From assembly GCF_954871325.1 (NCBI RefSeq), contig NW_027051188.1, forward strand, positions 124,001-188,000: a stretch of DNA of 64,000 nt, in the 5' to 3' direction. Source of the stretch: Gordionus sp. m RMFG-2023. Taxonomy: Eukaryota; Nematomorpha; Gordioida; Chordodea; Parachordodidae. A program made the translations under genes and the position numbers. A model generated the notes under the pieces. It did no database searches. It was not told the origin of the DNA and was given only the letters and a program-made list of their open reading frames with translations. Below are positions 38,201 through 51,300 of the stretch, piece by piece; position 1 is the first letter of the stretch, and every line of letters begins with the position of its first letter.

Positions 38201-40040
38201 GTTTTGTCGCGTCAGCATTTTAGAAGGGAAAGGCTAACATCTTAAACGTAATTTTGAAAATTATTATATCATTGAACTAAGAATTTAGTTTCCTATCCAA
38301 AACCACTTAGATGTATTTTTTTACGTTTCCCATTCAAAAAATAAATTGTTGTGAAAGCATTTTAGAAGGGAAAGGCTAACATCTTAAACGTAATTTTGAA
38401 TATTATTATATCATTGAACTCAGAATTTAGTTTCCTATCCAAAACCACTTAGATGTATTTTTTTACGTTTCCCATTCAAAAAATAAATTGTCGTGAAAGC
38501 ATTTTAGAAGGGAAAGGCTAACATCTTAAACGTAATTTTGAATATTATTATATCATTGAACTAAGAATTTAGTTTCCTATCCAAAACCGCTTAGATGTAT
38601 TTTTTTACGTTTCCGGTTCATAAAACAAATTTTTTGTCGCGAAAGCATTTTAGATCGGAAAGGCTAACATCTTAAATGTAATTTTAAATATTATTATATC
38701 ATTGAACTCAGAATTTAGTTTTCTATCCAAAACCGCTTAGATGTACTTTTTTACGTTTTCGGTTCAAAAAATAATTGTTTTGTCGCGTCAGCATTTTAGA
38801 AGGGAAAGGCTAACATCTTAAACGTAATTTTGAATATTATTATATCATTGAACTAAGAATTTAGTTTTCTATCCAAAACCGCTTAGATGTATTTTTTTAC
38901 GTTTCCGGTTCATAAAATAATTGTTTTGTCGCGTCAGCATTTTAGAAGGGAAAGGCTAACATCTTAAACGTAATTTTGAATATTATTATATCATTGAACT
39001 CAGAATTTAGTTTCCTATCCAAAACCGCTTAAATGTATTTTTTTACGTTTCCCGTTCAAAAAATAAATTGTCGTGAAAGCATTTTAGATAGGAGAGGTTA
39101 ATATCTTAAACGTAATTTTGAATATTATTATATCATTGAACTCAGAATTTAGATATCTATCCAAAACCGCTTAGATGTATTTTTTTACGTTTCCCGTTCA
39201 AAAAATAAATTGTCGTGAAAGCATTTTAGATAGGAGAGGTTAACATCTTAAACGTAATTTTGAATATTATTATATCATTGAACTCAGAATTTAGTTTCCT
39301 ATCCAAAACCACTTAGATATATTTTTTTACGTTTCCCATTCAAAAAATAAATTGTCGTGAAAACATTTTAGAAGGGAAAGGTTAACATCTTAAACGTAAT
39401 TTTGAATATTATTATATCATTGAACTCAGAATTTAGTTTTCTATCCAAAACCGCTTAGATGTATTTTTTTACGTTTCCCATTCAAAAAATAAATTGTTGT
39501 GAAAGCATTTTAGAAGGGAAAGGCTAACATCTTAAACGTAATTTTGAATATTATTATATCATTGAACTCAGAATTTAGTTTCCTATCCAAAACCGTATAA
39601 ATGTATTTTTTTACGTTTCCCATTCAAAAAATAAATTGTCGTGAAAGCATTTTAGAAGGGAAAGGTTAACATCTTAAACGTAATTTTGAATATTATTATA
39701 TCATTGAACTCAGAATTTAGTTTCCTATCCAAAACCGCTTAAATGTATTTTTTTACGTTTCCCATTCAAAAAATAAATTGTCGTCAAAGCATTTTAGAAG
39801 GGAAAGGTTAACATCTTAAACGTAATTTTGAATATTATTATATCATTGAACTCAGAATTTAGTTTCCTATCCAAAACCACTTAGATGTATTTTTTTACGT
39901 TTCCCATTCAAAAAATAAATTGTCGTGAAAGCATTTTAGATAGGAGAGGTTAACATCTTAAACGTAATTTTGAATATTATTATATCATTGAACTCAGAAT
40001 TTAGTTTCCTATCCAAAACCGCTTAAATGTATTTTTTTAC
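35227..40040. repeat. 2,576-bp, 18-monomer higher-order repeat, about 1.9 copies
   Basis: The unit 35,227-37,802 (thirteen monomers of 142 and five of 146 bp, total 2,576) starts again at 37,803. Shared marks at that offset include 'gttttcgg', 'tttgaaaattatt' with 'gaactaag', type J 'gatgtac', 'gatatc', 'ccgtataaatg' (37,015 and 39,591) and 'gtcgtcaaagc'. The match fades after about 40,040, where the second copy continues as 'cccattc ... gaaggg' and type C. Part of the sequence before the first copy (about 33.4-34.5 kb) fits the same period, with 'ccgtataaatg' at 34,439, so an older third copy is likely. Private changes include 'gatgtaatttttt' (37,310) and 'cttagatatatt' (39,312). Confidence 0.92.
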
Positions 40041-41100
40041 GTTTCCCATTCAAAAAATAAATTGTCGTGAAAGCATTTTAGAAGGGAAAGGTTAACATCT
40101 TAAACGTAATTTTGAATATTATTATATCATTGAACTCAGAATTTAGTTTCCTATCCAAAACCGCTTAGATGTATTTTTTTACGTTTCCGGTGTAAAAAAA
40201 ATTTTTTGTCGTGAAAGCATTTAGGAAAGGTTAACATCTTAAACGTAATTTTGAATATTATTATATCATTGAACTCAGAATTTAGTTTCCTATCCAAAAC
40301 CGCTTAGATGTATTTTTTTACGTTTCCGGTTCATAAAACAAATTTTTTGTCGTGAAAGCATTTTAGATAGGAAAGGTTAACATCTTAAACGTAATTTTGA
40401 ATATTATTATATCATTGAACTCAGAATTTAGTTTCCTATCCAAAACCACTTAGATGTATTTTTTTACGTTTCCCATTCAAAAAATAAATTGTCGTGAAAG
40501 CATTTTAGAAGGGAAAGGTTAACATCTTAAACGTAATTTTGAATATTATTATATCATTGAACTCAGAATTTAGTTTCCTATCCAAAACCGCTTAGATGTA
40601 TTTTTTTACGTTTCCGGTTCATAAAACAAATTTTTTGTCGTGAAAGCATTTTAGATAGGAAAGGTTAACATCTTAAACGTAATTTTGAATATTATTATAT
40701 CATTGAACTCAGAATTTAGTTTCCTATCCAAAACCGCTTAAATGTATTTTTTTACGTTTCCCGTTCAAAAAATAAATTGTCGTGAAAGCATTTTAGATAG
40801 GAAAGGTTAACATCTTAAACGTAATTTTGAATATTATTATATCATTGAACTCAGAATTTAGTTTTCTATCCAAAACCGCTTAGATGTATTTTTTTACGTT
40901 TCCGGTTCAAAAAATAAATTTTTTGTCGTGAAAGCATTTTAGATCGGAAAGGCTAACATCTTAAACGTAATTTTAAATATTATTATATCATTGAACTCAG
41001 AATTTTATTTCCTATCCAAAACGCTTAGATGTATTTTTTTGCGTTTCCGGTTCAAAAAATAAATTTTTTGTCGTGAAAGCATTTTAGATAGGAAAGGTTA

Positions 41101-41228
41101 ACATCTTAAACGTATCATTGAACTCAGAATTTAGTTTCCTATCCAAAACCGCTTAGATGTATTTTTTTACGTTTCCGGTTCATAAAACAAATTTTTTGTC
41201 GCGAAAGCATTTTAGATCGGAAAGGCTA
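41101..41228. repeat. 128-bp monomer lacking the conserved AT block
   Basis: The unit reads 'aaacgtatcattgaac': 18 bases covering 'gaatattatta' are missing from the otherwise most constant part of the monomer. It is otherwise a type B unit of 146-bp class. The same deletion is at 55,080-55,207 in the second copy of the segmental block, so the loss preceded that duplication. Confidence 0.94.
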
Positions 41229-43226
41229 ACATCTTAAATGTAATTTTAAATATTATTATATCATTGAACTCAGAATTTAGTTTTCTATCCAAAACCGCTT
41301 AGATGTATTTTTTTACGTTTCCGGTTCATAAAATAATTGTTTTGTCGCGTCAGCATTTTAGAAGGGAAAGGCTAACATCTTAAACGTAATTTTGAATATT
41401 ATTATATCATTGAACTCAGAATTTAGTTTCCTATCCAAAACCACTTAGATGTATTTTTTTACGTTTCCCGTTCAAAAAATAAATTGTCGTGAAAGCATTT
41501 TAGATAGGAGAGGTTAACATCTTAAACGTAATTTTGAATATTATTATATCATTGAACTCAGAATTTAGTTTCCTATCCAAAACCGCTTAAATGTATTTTT
41601 TTACGTTTCCCATTCAAAAAATAAATTGTCGTGAAAGCATTTTAGAAGGGAAAGGTTAACATCTTAAACGTAATTTTGAATATTATTATATCATTGAACT
41701 CAGAATTTAGTTTCCTATCCAAAACCGCTTAGATGTATTTTTTTACGTTTCCGGTGTAAAAAAAAATTTTTTGTCGTGAAAGCATTTAGGAAAGGTTAAC
41801 ATCTTAAACGTAATTTTGAATATTATTATATCATTGAACTCAGAATTTAGTTTCCTATCCAAAACCACTTAGATGTATTTTTTTACGTTTCCCATTCAAA
41901 AAATAAATTGTCGTGAAAGCATTTTAGAAGGGAAAGGTTAACATCTTAAACGTAATTTTGAATATTATTCTATCATTGAACTCAGAATTTAGTTTCCTAT
42001 CCAAAACCGCTTAGATGTATTTTTTTACGTTTCCGGTGTAAAAAAAAATTTTTTGTCGTGAAAGCATTTAGGAAAGGTTAACATCTTAAACGTAATTTTG
42101 AATATTATTATATCATTGAACTCAGAATTTAGTTTCCTATCCAAAACCGCTTAGATGTATTTTTTTACGTTTCCGGTTCATAAAACAAATTTTTTGTCGT
42201 GAAAGCATTTTAGATAGGAAAGGTTAACATCTTAATCGTAATTTTGAATATTATTATATCATTGAACTCAGAATTTAGTTTCCTATCTTAAACCACTTAG
42301 ATGTATTTTTTTACGTTTCCCATTCAAAAAATAAATTGTCGTGAAAGCATTTTAGAAGGGAAAGGTTAACATCTTAAACGTAATTTTGAATATTATTATA
42401 TCATTGAACTCAGAATTTAGTTTCCTATCCAAAACCGCTTAGATGTATTTTTTTACGTTTCCGGTTCATAAAACAAATTTTTTGTCGTGAAAGCATTTTA
42501 GATAGGAAAGGTTAACATCTTAAACGTAATTTTGAATATTATTATATCATTGAACTCAGAATTTAGTTTCCTATCCAAAACCGCTTAAATGTATTTTTTT
42601 ACGTTTCCCATTCAAAAAATAAATTGTCGTGAAAGCATTTTAGATAGGAAAGGTTAACATCTTAAACGTAATTTTGAATATTATTATATCATTGAACTCA
42701 GAATTTAGTTTCCTATCCAAAACCGCTTAGATGTATTTTTTTACGTTTCCGGTGTAAAAAAAAATTTTTTGTCGTGAAAGCATTTAGGAAAGGTTAACAT
42801 CTTAAACGTAATTTTGAATATTATTATATCATTGAACTCAGAATTTAGTTTCCTATCCAAAACCGCTTAGATGTATTTTTTTACGTTTCCGGTTCATAAA
42901 ACAAATTTTTTGTCGTGAAAGCATTTTAGATAGGAAAGGTTAACATCTTAATCGTAATTTTGAATATTATTATATCATTGAACTCAGAATTTAGTTTCCT
43001 ATCCAAAACCACTTAGATGTATTTTTTTACGTTTCCCATTCAAAAAATAAATTGTCGTGAAAGCATTTTAGAAGGGAAAGGTTAACATCTTAAACGTAAT
43101 TTTGAATATTATTATATCATTGAACTCAGAATTTAGTTTCCTATCCAAAACCACTTAGATGTATTTTTTTACGTTTCCCGTTCAAAAAATAAATTGTCGT
43201 GAAAGCATTTTAGATAGGAGAGGTTA

Positions 43227-44078
43227 ATATCTTAAACGTAATTTTGAATATTATTATATCATTGAACTCAGAATTTAGATATCTATCCAAAACCGCTTAG
43301 ATGTATTTTTTTACGTTTCCCGTTCAAAAAATAAATTGTCGTGAAAGCATTTTAGATAGGAGAGGTTAACATCTTAAACGTAATTTTGAATATTATTATA
43401 TCATTGAACTCAGAATTTAGTTTCCTATCCAAAACCACTTAGATGTATTTTTTTACGTTTCCCATTCAAAAAATAAATTGTCGTGAAAACATTTTAGAAG
43501 GGAAAGGTTAACATCTTAAACGTAATTTTGAATATTATTATATCATTGAACTCAGAATTTAGTTTTCTATCCAAAACCGCTTAGATGTATTTTTTTACGT
43601 TTCCCATTCAAAAAATAAATTGTTGTGAAAGCAATTTAGAAGGGAAAGGCTAACATCTTAAACGTAATTTTGAATATTATTATATCATTGAACTCAGAAT
43701 TTAGTTTCCTATCCAAAACCGCTTAGATGTATTTTTTTACGTTTCCCGTTCAAAAAATAAATTGTCGTGAAAGCATTTTAGATAGGAGAGGTTAACATCT
43801 TAAACGTAATTTTGAATATTATTATATCATTGAACTCAGAATTTAGTTTCCTATCCAAAACCACTTAGATGTATTTTTTTACGTTTCCCATTCAAAAAAT
43901 AAATTGTCGTGAAAACATTTTAGAAGGGAAAGGTTAACATCTTAAACGTAATTTTGAATATTATTATATCATTGAACTCAGAATTTAGTTTTCTATCCAA
44001 AACCGCTTAGATGTATTTTTTTACGTTTCCCATTCAAAAAATAAATTGTTGTGAAAGCAATTTAGAAGGGAAAGGCTA
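43227..44078. repeat. 426-bp trimeric repeat, two copies
   Basis: Three 142-bp units from 43,227 ('gatatc/cccgttc', G, and 'ttttc/cccattc' with 'gttgtgaaagcaattt') are repeated at 43,653, where the first unit has 'tttcctatcc' instead of 'gatatctatcc'. The 'gcaattt' marks at 43,631 and 44,057 are 426 bp apart. The corresponding place at 60,784-61,209 has only one trimer. Confidence 0.91.
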
Positions 44079-45216
44079 ACATCTTAAACGTAATTTTGAA
44101 TATTATTATATCATTGAACTCAGAATTTAGTTTCCTATCCAAAACCGCATAAATGTATTTTTTTACGTTTCCTATTCAAAAAATAAATTGTCGTGAAAGC
44201 ATTTTAGAAGGGAAAGGTTAACATCTTAAACGTAATTTTGAATATTATTATATCATTGAACTCAGAATTTAGTTTCCTATCCAAAACCGCTTAAATGTAT
44301 TTTTTTACGTTTCCCATTCAAAAAATAAATTGTCGTGAAAGCATTTTAGAAGGGAAAGGTTAACATCTTAAACGTAATTTTGAATATTATTATATCATTG
44401 AACTCAGAATTTAGTTTCCTATCCAAAACCACTTAGATGTATTTTTTTACGTTTCCCATTCAAAAAATAAATTGTCGTGAAAGCATTTTAGATAGGAGAG
44501 GTTAACATCTTAAACGTAATTTTGAATATTATTATATCATTGAACTCAGAATTTAGTTTCCTATCCAAAACCGCTTAAATGTATTTTTTTACGTTTCCCG
44601 TTCAAAAAATAAATTGTCGTGAAAGCATTTTAGATAGGAAAGGTTAACATCTTAAACGTAATTTTGAATATTATTATATCATTGAACTCAGAATTTAGTT
44701 TCCTATCCAAAACCACTTAGATGTATTTTTTTACGTTTCCCATTCAAAAAATAAATTGTCGTGAAAGCATTTTAGATAGGAGAGGTTAACATCTTAAACG
44801 TAATTTTGAATATTATTATATCATTGAACTCAGAATTTAGTTTCCTATCCAAAACCGCTTAAATGTATTTTTTTACGTTTCCCATTCAAAAAATAAATTG
44901 TCGTGAAAGCATTTTAGAAGGGAAAGGTTAACATCTTAAACGTAATTTTGAATATTATTATATCATTGAACTCAGAATTTAGTTTCCTATCCAAAACCGC
45001 TTAGATGTATTTTTTTACGTTTCCGGTGTAAAAAAAAATTTTTTGTCGTGAAAGCATTTAGGAAAGGTTAACATCTTAAACGTAATTTTGAATATTATTA
45101 TATCATTGAACTCAGAATTTAGTTTCCTATCCAAAACCGCTTAGATGTATTTTTTTACGTTTCCGGTTCATAAAACAAATTTTTTGTCGTGAAAGCATTT
45201 TAGATAGGAAAGGTTA
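43227..45216. repeat. Block repeated at 60,784-62,347
   Basis: From the 'ccgcataaatg' unit (mark at 44,143 and 61,274, offset 17,131) the order of eight units is the same to the type B unit ending at 45,216 and 62,347: 'ccgcataaatg', 'cttaaatg/cccattc', A, E with 'gaaagg', A, 'cttaaatg/cccattc', C, B. The three units before are also shared, once at 60,784 and twice here. Differences include 'tttcctattc' near 44,170 and the end of the last type B ('gaaagg' against 'gagagg'). Confidence 0.9.
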
Positions 45217-47641
45217 ACATCTTAATCGTAATTTTGAATATTATTATATCATTGAACTCAGAATTTAGTTTCCTATCCAAAACCACTTAGATGTATTTTT
45301 TTACGTTTCCCATTCAAAAAATAAATTGTCGTGAAAGCATTTTAGAAGGGAAAGGTTAACATCTTAAACGTAATTTTGAATATTATTATATCATTGAACT
45401 CAGAATTTAGTTTCCTATCCAAAACCGCTTAGATGTATTTTTTTACGTTTCCCGTTCAAAAAATAAATTGTCGTGAAAGCATTTTAGATAGGAAAGGTTA
45501 ACATCTTAAACGTAATTTTGAATATTATTATATCATTGAACTCAGAATTTAGATATCTATCCAAAACCGCTTAGATGTATTTTTTTACGTTTCCGGTTCA
45601 TAAAATAATTGTTTTGTCGCGTCAGCATTTTAGAAGGGAAAGGCTAACATCTTAAACGTAATTTTGAATATTATTATATCATTGAACTCAGAATTTAGTT
45701 TCCTATCCAAAACCGCTTAAATGTATTTTTTTACGTTTCCCGTTCAAAAAATAAATTGTCGTGAAAGCATTTTAGAAGGGAAAGGTTAACATCTTAAACG
45801 TAATTTTGAATATTATTATATCATTGAACTAAGAATTTAGTTTTCTATCCAAAACCGCTTAGATGTATTTTTTTACGTTTCCGGTTCATAAAATAATTGT
45901 TTTGTCGCGTCAGCATTTTAGAAGGGAAAGGCTAACATCTTAAACGTAATTTTGAATATTATTATATCATTGAACTCAGAATTTAGTTTCCTATCCAAAA
46001 CCACTTAGATGTATTTTTTTACGTTTCCCATTCAAAAAATAAATTGTCGTGAAAACATTTTAGAAGGGAAAGGTTAACATCTTAAACGTAATTTTGAATA
46101 TTATTATATCATTGAACTCAGAATTTAGTTTTCTATCCAAAACCGCTTAGATGTATTTTTTTACGTTTCCCGTTCAAAAAATAAATTGTCGTGAAAGCAT
46201 TTTAGATAGGAGAGGTTAATATCTTAAACGTAATTTTGAAAATTATTATATCATTGAACTCAGAATTTAGTTTCCTATCCAAAACCACTTAGTGTATTTT
46301 TATACGTTTCCCATTCAAAAAATAAATTGTTGTGAAAGCATTTTAGAAGGGAAAGGCTAACATCTTAAACGTAATTTTGAATATTATTATATCATTGAAC
46401 TCAGAATTTAGTTTCCTATCCAAAACCACTTAGATGTATTTTTTTACGTTTCCCATTCAAAAAATAAATTGTCGTGAAAGCATTTTAGAAGGGAAAGGCT
46501 AACATCTTAAACGTAATTTTGAATATTATTATATCATTGAACTCAGAATTTAGTTTTCTATCCAAAACCACTTAGATGTATTTTTTTACGTTTCCCATTC
46601 AAAAAATAAATTGTTGTGAAAGCATTTTAGAAGGGAAAGGCTAACATCTTAAACGTAATTTTGAATATTATTATATCATTGAACTCAGAATTTAGTTTCC
46701 TATCCAAAACCACTTAGATGTATTTTTTTACGTTTCCCATTCAAAAAATAAATTGTCGTGAAAGCATTTTAGAAAGGAAAGGTTAACATCTTAAACGTAA
46801 TTTTGAATATTATTATATCATTGAACTCAGAATTTAGTTTCCTATCCAAAACCGCTTAGATGTATTTTTTTAAGTTTCCGGTTCATAAAACAAATTTTTT
46901 GTCGTGAAAGCATTTTAGATAGGAAAGGTTAACATCTTAAACGTAATTTTGAATATTATTATATCATTGAACTCAGAATTTAGTTTCCTATCCAAAACCA
47001 CTTAGATGTATTTTTTTACGTTTCCCATTCAAAAAATAAATTGTCGTGAAAGCATTTTAGATAGGAGAGGTTAACATCTTAAACGTAATTTTGAATATTA
47101 TTATATCATTGAACTCAGAATTTAGTTTCCTATCCAAAACCGCTTAAATGTATTTTTTTACGTTTCCCGTTCAAAAAATAAATTGTCGTGAAAGCATTTT
47201 AGAAGGGAAAGGTTAACATCTTAAACGTAATTTTGAATATTATTATATCATTGAACTCAGAATTTAGTTTTCTATCCAAAACCACTTAGATGTTTTTTTT
47301 TACGTCTCCCGTTCAAAAAATAAATTGTCGTGAAAGCATTTTAGATAGGAGAGGTTAACATCTTAAACGTAATTTTGAATATTATTATATCATTGAACTC
47401 AGAATTTAGATTCCTATCCAAAACCACTTAGATGTATTTTTTTACGTTTCCCATTCAAAAAATAAATTGTTGTGAAAGCATTTTAGAAGGGAAAGGCTAA
47501 CATCTTAAACGTAATTTTGAATATTATTATATCATTGAACTCAGAATTTAGTTTCCTATCCAAAACCGCTTAGATGTATTTTTTTACGTTTCCCATTCAA
47601 AAAATAAATTGTCGTGAAAGCATTTTAGAAAGGAAAGGCTA
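45217..47641. repeat. Mixed satellite units
   Basis: The stretch holds about 17 monomers: 'cttaatcg' A, 'cccgttc', a hybrid 'gatatc' plus type D unit near 45,508-45,653, E, D with 'gaactaag', G, the 'cttagtgta' unit at 46,291 (shared with about 30,300), H and A pairs, and a run that resembles 1.4-2.0 kb ('gatgtttttttttacg'). Private marks include 'acgtctcccg' near 47,302 and 'ttaagtttccgg' near 46,870. No gene or foreign insert was seen. Confidence 0.84.
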
Positions 47642-48077
47642 ACATCTTAAACGTAATTTTGAATATTATTATATCATTGAACTAAGAATTTAGTTTCCTA
47701 TCCAAAACCGCTTATATGTATTTTTTTACGTTTCCGGTTCATAAAACAAATTTTTTGTCGTGAAAGCATTTTAGATAGGAAAGGTTAACATCTTAAACGT
47801 AATTTTGAATATTATTATATCATTGAACTCAGAATTTAGTTTCTATCCAAAACCGCTTATATGTATTTTTTTACGTTTCCGGTTCATAAAACAAATTTTT
47901 TGTCGTGAAAGCATTTTAGATAGGAAAGGTTAACATCTTAAACGTAATTTTGAATATTATTATATCATTGAACTCAGAATTTAGTTTCTATCCAAAACCG
48001 CTTATATGTATTTTTTTACGTTTCCGGTTCATAAAACAAATTTTTTGTCGTGAAAGCATTTTAGATAGGAAAGGTTA
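47642..48077. repeat. Three neighbouring monomers sharing private 'cttatatg'
   Basis: Units at 47,642 (146 bp), 47,788 (145 bp) and 47,933 (145 bp) are type B and share 'ccgcttatatg', which I saw nowhere else in the window. The second and third also share a missing C ('tttctatcc'). The first has 'gaactaag', the others 'gaactcag'. This looks like a fresh single-monomer expansion, with the second and third units being direct copies. Confidence 0.93.
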
Positions 48078-48361
48078 ACATCTTAAACGTAATTTTGAAA
48101 ATTATTATATCATTGAACTAAGAATTTAGTTTCCTATCCAAAACCACTTAGATGTATTTTTTTACGTTTCCCATTCAAAAAATAAATTGTTGTGAAAGCA
48201 TTTTAGAAGGGAAAGGCTAACATCTTAAACGTAATTTTGAATATTATTATATCATTGAACTCAGAATTTAGTTTCCTATCCAAAACCGCTTAAATGTATT
48301 TTTTTACGTTTCCCGTTCAAAAAATAAATTGTCGTGAAAGCATTTTAGATAGGAGAGGTTA

Positions 48362-51300
48362 ATATCTTATACGTAATTTTGAATATTATTATATCATTGA
48401 ACTCAGAATTTAGATATCTATCCAAAACCGCTTAGATGTATTTTTTTACGTTTCCAGTTCAAAAAATAAATTGTCGTGAAAGCTTTATAGATAGGAGAGG
48501 TTAACATCTTAAACGTAATTTTGAATATTATTATATCATTGAACTCAGAATTTAGTTTCCTATCCAAAACCACTTAGATGTATTTTTTTACGTTTCCCAT
48601 TCAAAAAATAAATTGTCGTGAAAACATTTTAGAAGGGAAAGGTTAACATCTTAAACGTAATTTTGAATATTATTATATCATTGAACTCAGAATTTAGTTT
48701 TCTATCCAAAACAGCTTAGATGTATTTTTTTACGTTTCCCGTTCAAAAAATAAATTGTCGTGAAAGCATTTTAGATAGGAGAGGTTAACATCTTAAACGT
48801 AATTTTGAATATTATTATATCATTGAACTCAGAATTTAGTTTCCTATCCAAAACCACTTAGATGTATTTTTTTACGTTTCCCATTCAAAAAATAAATTGT
48901 CGTGAAAACATTTTAGAAGGGAAAGGTTAACATCTTAAACGTAATTTTGAATATTATTATATCATTGAACTCAGAATTTAGTTTTCTATCCAAAACCGCT
49001 TAGATGTATTTTTTTACGTTTCCCGTTCAAAAAATAAATTGTCGTGAAAGCATTTTAGATAGGAGAGGTTAATATCTTAAACGTAATTTTGAAAATTATT
49101 ATATCATTGAACTCAGAATTTAGTTTCCTATCCAAAACCACTTAGTGTATTTTTTTACGTTTCCCATTCAAAAAATAAATTGTTGTGAAAGCATTTTAGA
49201 AGGGAAAGGCTAACATCTTAAACGTAATTTTGAATATTATTATATCATTGAACTCAGAATTTAGTTTCCTATCCAAAACCACTTAGATGTATTTTTTTAC
49301 GTTTCCCATTCAAAAAATAAATTGTCGTGAAAGCATTTTAGAAGGGAAAGGCTAACATCTTAAACGTAATTTTGAATATTATTATATCATTGAACTCAGA
49401 ATTTAGTTTCCTATCCAAAACCACTTAGATGTATTTTTTTACGTTTCCCATTCAAAAAATAAATTGTCGTGAAAGCATTTTAGAAGGGAAAGGCTAACAT
49501 CTTAAACGTAATTTTGAATATTATTATATCATTGAACTCAGAATTTAGTTTCCTATCCAAAACCGCTTAGATGTATTTTTTTACGTTTCCGGTTCATAAA
49601 ACAAATTTTTTGTCGCGAAAGCATTTTAGATCGGAAAGGCTAACATCTTAAATGTAATTTTAAATATTATTATATCATTGAACTCAGAATTTAGTTTTCT
49701 ATCCAAAACCGCTTAGATGTACTTTTTTACGTTTTCGGTTCAAAAAATAATTGTTTTGTCGCGTCAGCATTTTAGAAGGGAAAGGCTAACATCTTAAACG
49801 TAATTTTGAATATTATTATATCATTGAACTAAGAATTTAGTTTTCTATCCAAAACCGCTTAGATGTATTTTTTTACGTTTCCGGTTCATAAAATAATTGT
49901 TTTGTCGCGTCAGCATTTTAGAAGGGAAAGGCTAACATCTTAAACGTAATTTTGAATATTATTATATCATTGAACTCAGAATTTAGTTTCCTATCCAAAA
50001 CCGCTTAAATGTATTTTTTTACGTTTCCCGTTCAAAAAATAAATTGTCGTGAAAGCATTTTAGATAGGAGAGGTTAATATCTTAAACGTAATTTTGAATA
50101 TTATTATATCATTGAACTCAGAATTTAGATATCTATCCAAAACCGCTTAGATGTATTTTTTTACGTTTCCCGTTCAAAAAATAAATTGTCGTGAAAGCAT
50201 TTTAGATAGGAGAGGTTAACATCTTAAACGTAATTTTGAATATTATTATATCATTGAACTCAGAATTTAGTTTCCTATCCAAAACCACTTAGATGTATTT
50301 TTTTACGTTTCCCATTCAAAAAATAAATTGTCGTGAAAACATTTTAGAAGGGAAAGATTAACATCTTAAACGTAATTTTGAATATTATTATATCATTTAA
50401 CTCAGAATTTAGTTTTCTATCCAAAACCGCTTAGATGTATTTTTTTACGTTTCCCATTCAAAAAATAAATTGTTGTGAAAGCATTTTAGAAGGGAAAGGC
50501 TAACATCTTAAACGTAATTTTGAATATTATTATATCATTGAACTCAGAATTTAGTTTCCTATCCAAAACCGTATAAATGTATTTTTTTACGTTTCCAGTT
50601 CAAAAAATAAATTGTCGTGAAAGCATTTTAGATAGGAGAGGTTAATATCTTAAACGTAATTTTGAATATTATTATATCATTGAACTCAGAATTTAGTTTC
50701 CTATCCAAAACCACTTAGATGTATTTTTTTACGTTTCCCATTCAAAAAATAAATTGTCGTGAAAACATTTTAGAAGGGAAAGGTTAACATCTTAAACGTA
50801 ATTTTGAATATTATTATATCATTGAACTCAGAATTTAGTTTTCTATCCAAAACCGCTTAGATGTATTTTTTTACGTTTCCCGTTCAAAAAATAAATTGTC
50901 GTGAAAGCATTTTAGATAGGAGAGGTTAACATCTTAAACGTAATTTTGAATATTATTATATCATTGAACTCAGAATTTAGTTTCCTATCCAAAACCACTT
51001 AGATGTATTTTTTTACGTTTCCCATTCAAAAATTAAATTGTCGTGAAAACATTTTAGAAGGGAAAGGTTAACATCTTAAACGTAATTTTGAATATTATTA
51101 TATCATTGAACTCAGAATTTAGTTTTCTATCCAAAACCGCTTAGATGTATTTTTTTACGTTTCCCGTTCAAAAAATAAATTGTCGTGAAAGCATTTTAGA
51201 TAGGAGAGGTTAATATCTTAAACGTAATTTTGAAAATTAATATATCATTGAACTCAGAATTTAGTTTCCTATCCAAAACAACTTAGATGTATTTTTTTAC

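Larger units (their letters stand above)
32237..43084. repeat. 10.8-kb segmental block, first copy (second copy 48,362-57,063)
   Basis: This block is collinear with 48,362-57,063. Its left part, 32,237-37,773, matches at offset 16,125, rising to 16,128 after a three-base loss near 34,390 ('aaacgtattgaat'). Its right part, about 39,811-43,084, matches at offset 13,836, rising to 13,979. Shared rare marks include 'aaaacagctt' (32,586), 'gaaaattaatatatc' (about 35,104), 'ccgtataaatg', 'gtcgtcaaagc', 'aaacgtatcattg' (41,108), 'attattctatc' (41,964) and 'cctatcttaaacc' (42,282). Only a handful of single-base differences were seen. This copy has 2,292 bp (16 monomers) that the other lacks. Confidence 0.93.
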
